64,000 bases of DNA from the NCBI GenBank assembly GCA_030737875.1, contig CM060926.1:167175079-167239078 (forward strand), written 5' to 3'. The position numbers and the translations under genes are program-made. The stretch comes from Allium sativum. Lineage: Eukaryota; Streptophyta; Magnoliopsida; Asparagales; Amaryllidaceae. Each line of letters begins with the position of its first letter. Position 1 is the stretch's first letter. Positions 60,801-64,000 of this stretch are shown in pieces. The notes below the pieces were generated by a model. It did no database searches and was not told the origin of the DNA. It saw nothing but the letters and a program-made list of their open reading frames with translations.

Positions 60801-61596
60801 ATAGATGGAAATCCTATTTCCAAATATGTGACTTTGCGGTTTTGATTGTAGAGCCTAATACGGCGACATGATTTATGGTACCCAAGCCGTCTAGGATTGA
60901 TACATTTATATTTGAAGTTGTTTTATATACTATGCACTTATAATAGTAACAAATGATTTGTTTTTAATGTACCAAGCTTGTTTGGCTATTATAAGGGAAA
61001 ACCCTATCCTCCGGCTTGTGTTGCATTGTGTGATGGGACCTGGGTCTTATAATAGCTTCATTATTCCAAAAAGCATTGCGCTATTTTGTTATATGCACTG
61101 ATATTCTTGGGAGGAAACCTATTCCGTGTTATACGGCGCGGTCCCTTAATATATCTGATTTAAAGTAAAGTTTTAAATAACTATTTTTGTTCTCACACCA
61201 GTCACATGACCGGCGTGGAGTTTATTGTTTTTAACCTAAACTCTAGGTGCCCTTATTTTGACATGGGCAGCTAGTAGTATTGGTTTTGCAGATTTATATT
61301 CACAGGATCCTGGTTTACAGCTGGAATCATATCCGGAAAGCTCTGTATCCGTATATTATTTTCAGTTGTGTTTTGTATTATTTTCCGCTGCTATGTGATG
61401 TATTATAATCTCTGATGTATAATATTTGTTCATACTATGTATATTCTAGTATTCTGATGGAATTGCTGTAATAAATAATGAAATGTTCTTCTGCTTGCGT
61501 CCTGATGTGGCTTGTTCTCAAAGCAATCAGGAGTTTTGAACGGTCTTGGTCGGTTTAGCAATCGATTCGGATCGAGCGAAATTCCTTTTCATTATA
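57842..61596 (+). mobile_element. B8 LTR, part 2 (plus)
   Basis: Resumes the LTR interrupted at 48231: 24-bp array (57930-58300), CpG-rich core (58600-58625), palindrome (58668-58690), then the landmarks of B4 in order. It ends TTCATTATA at 61596, a mutated form of TTCGTTACA. It forms the left arm of palindrome 2. Confidence 0.83.
57930..58300. repeat. 24-bp minisatellite, B8
   Basis: About 15 units with the ATTCATGTGTTGAATAGAAT word and variable AT spacers. It lacks the internal duplicated block seen at 37322. Confidence 0.9.
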
Positions 61597-62003
61597 GTTT
61601 GACTAGTTTGGAGTTTATTGTTTTAACCTAAACTCTAGGTGCCCTTATTTTGACATGGGCAGCTAACAGTTTTGGTTTTACAGATTTATATTCATAGGAT
61701 CCTGATTTACAGCTGAAGTAGTATTCAGAAAGCTCTGTATCCTTGTATCTGTTTCCGGATGTGCTTTTTATTGTTATTCCGCTGCGATGTATTTAAATGT
61801 AATTTAAATCTCTGATATTTTCTGTGTAATATTTATTCATACTCTGTATATTCTTGTATTCCGATGGAATTGTTGTAATATACAATGAAATGTTCTTCTG
61901 TTTGCGTTCTGGGTTGTCGTGTTCTCAAAATAATCAGGCATTTCGAATGGTCTTGGTCGTTTTAGAGATCGATTCGGATGGAGCGAAATTCCTTTTCGTG
62001 ACA
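61597..62003 (+). mobile_element. Duplicated 407-bp B LTR end (palindrome 2)
   Basis: A second, truncated LTR end in tandem after B8: it begins GTTTGACTAGTTTGGAG and ends TTCGTGACA. It is the reverse-complement counterpart of 40943-41350. Confidence 0.85.
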
Positions 62004-62009
62004 GTCAAA
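62004..62009. other. Centre of LTR palindrome 2
   Basis: Six bases, GTCAAA, between TTCGTGACA (plus LTR end) and TGTAACGAA (minus LTR end). Reverse-complemented, the junction TTCGTTACA-TTTGAC-TGTCACGAA matches palindrome 1's TTCGTTACA-GTTGAT-TGTCACGAA except for two spacer bases. Confidence 0.9.
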
Positions 62010-63529
62010 TGTAACGAAAAGGAATTTCACTCAATCCGAATCGATCGCTAAACCGACCAAGACCGTTTGAAACTCCTGATTGTTTTGAGAACCTGACGAA
62101 TCAGAATGCAAACAGAAGAACATTTCATTGCTTATTACAACAATTCCATCAGAGTACAAGAATATACAGAGTATGAATAAATATTATACATCACAAAATA
62201 TCAGAGATTACAATACATTACATAGCAGCGGAAAAATAATACAATACACAACTGAAAGAGATGCATGGATACAAATCTTTCCGGATACCATTCCAGCTAT
62301 AAACCAGGTTCCTGCGAATATAAATCTGCAAAACCAAAAACTACTAGCTGCCCGTGCGGAAATAGAGGCACCCAGAGTTTAGATTAAAACAATAAACTCA
62401 GGTCAGTCATGGGACTGGTGTGAGAACTAAAACAGTTATTAATCTATATTTTAAAGTTAGGTAAATCAAGTGACCACGCCGTATAACACGGAACAGGTTT
62501 CCTCCCAAGAATACCAGTGCATAAAACAACAGCGCAATGCTAAATAAAGAACGACGAAGCTGTTATAAGACCCAGATCCCATCACACATTGCAACACAAG
62601 CCGGAGGATAGGGTTTTACCTTATAATAGCCAAAAAATGCTTGATACGCTAAAAACAAATCATTTGATACTATTATAAGAGTATAGTGTATAAAACAAGT
62701 TCAATCAAGTATCAATCATAGATGGCATAAGTGCCCCATACCACTATGTCGCCATATTAGGCTCTACAAATAAAACCGCAAAGTCACATATTGGAAGTTG
62801 GATTTCCATCTGTGAACCGAGGCAAAAGACAGTCCTCTACCGATTCGAGATGCTCTAACCTGTGTCTAAGGACCCAGACTCAGGTGGGCCATTGGATCGT
62901 CAGGGCCGGTCCACCAATGTGGATTAAAATGCCTGAACACTGCATTTCCCCACCCTTTGGGGGTGTTAATGAGTCCTATAACTCCATCGGCTCCACATAG
63001 TCACCGATATATCTGAGGCACCTCGCAACAACAACAACCACACAGGTGAAAATAATGTAAATGTTAGGACTGGTAGGTCACTGACACCACCCTAGCTAGA
63101 AGGAAACGCATGCCCTCCCTGATGTCCTCTCCCGTTTCTGGTTCACAAAAAGGGTGTGAGGCTCGCGAATCAACGTTACACAAAGCTATGCCACACAGGC
63201 GGTGCTTTGATCATCAACCACAAGACTTTGGTTTTCAACAAAATCCTTGATCATTTGCCACTTAGGCATGCCACACAGGCAATTCACTCCTTGCGATTGA
63301 TATCCATCAATATATAACCCCTGAGCTCGTACGTCTCAGAGAAGGGCGTTAAGCAAGAGAATAAATTCTCCGCCGCCAAACAGATATATATTTAATAGAA
63401 ATCAATCACACCGAATAAAATCCAATGTCAGACACACAGTCCATTTACAAGTTTGTTTTGGGTCTGAACGAAACCGAAGGCACCTCGTACCTCGCATATC
63501 CATCGATCTCCAAGTACGTCTGGACGACC
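62010..63529 (-). mobile_element. B9: minus-strand B LTR, right arm of palindrome 2
   Basis: Starts TGTAACGAAAAGG and follows B5 (41351-42850) to the CATCGATCTCCAAGTACGTC block. It is cut at 63529 by F. The rest should lie right of the window. Confidence 0.82.
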
Positions 63530-64000
63530 TGAGACGACCCCCAACCCCGTACTGATGGCGTCAAGGGTAATCTTTGGAATATAACACAGAAACAGATAAT
63601 AGCAGAACAGAATTAAATAAATACACCAGATGATGAACAATATAATATACTGGATAAACGTAATCATCAGAGTTACACAGTATACAGGATCATACTTAGT
63701 ACAAATACAGTTCAGATATACATAAATGTCTACAGCGGAAAACAAACATAACGTACATTAGGAGCTGAACAACATAAAAAGAGATAAATGATAGAATCCA
63801 TCTTCAGCTCCAGCTACCCAGAAAGAACCAGCTAAACCTGAATACAAGGCTGCCCGTGCAGAAAAAGGGGCACCCGAGTTTGAAAGTGAAACAAACTACG
63901 ATTCAGTCATGGGAATGGTATGAGAAATCGACTCAACACATTTATAATATGGCTAATCACATGACCACGCCACTTTCGTGGAACGGATTTACCCCATTGG
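63530..64000 (-). mobile_element. F: 3' end of a distant B-like LTR, runs off the edge
   Basis: At TGAGACGACCCCC the B9 sequence stops and a minus-strand LTR with only partial B similarity begins. It keeps CAGCGGAAAA, GCTGCCCGTGCAGAAA, GGCACCCGAGTTT and ATGACCACGCC in B order, but with many differences. The terminal TGAG...(plus end) corresponds to ...CTCA at the LTR 3' end. The other end and target duplication are off-window. No coding sequence; the frame at 63428-63745 crosses the junction. Confidence 0.65.

Noticed and set aside
1..64000. Host genes, tRNA, rRNA or organelle DNA
   Set aside because: No host-like exon structure, cloverleaf or rRNA sequence was recognised; nearly all bases fall within the repeat families described. 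A database search could still find short captured fragments.

Overview
The window is plant nuclear DNA made almost entirely of nested LTR retrotransposons. The evidence is TG...CA long terminal repeats with 5-bp target duplications, primer-binding sites matching initiator Met-tRNA, polypurine tracts, Ty3/gypsy gag/protease/RT/integrase remnants and chromodomain remnants. It is AT-rich with no host gene, tRNA or rRNA that I can see. A flowering plant with a large genome, sampled in heterochromatin, fits best; I cannot name the species.

Four repeat families, labelled here for convenience, explain nearly every base. Family A is a Tekay/Del-like chromovirus with LTRs of 4.0-4.2 kb. It is present as A2 (minus strand, 3577-11374), A1 (plus, 18381-33330) and an LTR end A0 (11375-11784). 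Family C is a relative of A with 3.7-kb LTRs: one complete element at 48232-57841 that carries gag but no pol. Family B is a separate, non-coding family with giant LTRs (about 6.7 kb when reassembled from B1) around an internal region of only about 1.0 kb; it supplies B2 (1-3576, minus), B1 (11785-18380 and 33331-34794) and most of 34.8-63.5 kb. Family D is a 4.2-kb solo LTR (28750-32964, minus). A fifth, distant B relative (F) enters at 63530 and runs off the right edge.

Layout and nesting: B1 was hit in its 5' LTR by A0. A0 was hit by A2, and A2's 3' LTR was hit by B2, which runs off the left edge. B1's 3' LTR was hit by A1 (target duplication GATTT), and A1's 3' LTR by D (GAGGA). To the right, from 34795, lies a mosaic of B LTR pieces with strand switches. 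It contains two large tail-to-tail LTR palindromes centred at 40937-40942 and 62004-62009. These are inverted copies of one another, down to a duplicated 408-bp LTR end. Element C (target duplication TTTAT) interrupts the plus-strand arm of the second palindrome.

No element here can move by itself. A1 and A2 keep only scraps of gag, protease, RT, RNase H, integrase and chromodomain, full of stops. C has a nearly readable gag with two in-frame TAG codons and no pol. B1 has no recognisable protein. All would depend on proteins supplied by other copies. The more unusual signals are the tail-to-tail B palindromes, the extreme LTR/internal ratio of B1, a GTCGAC palindrome cluster at a fixed place in every A/C promoter region, and a conserved donor/acceptor pair that may define a 2.7-3.1-kb intron inside A/C LTRs.
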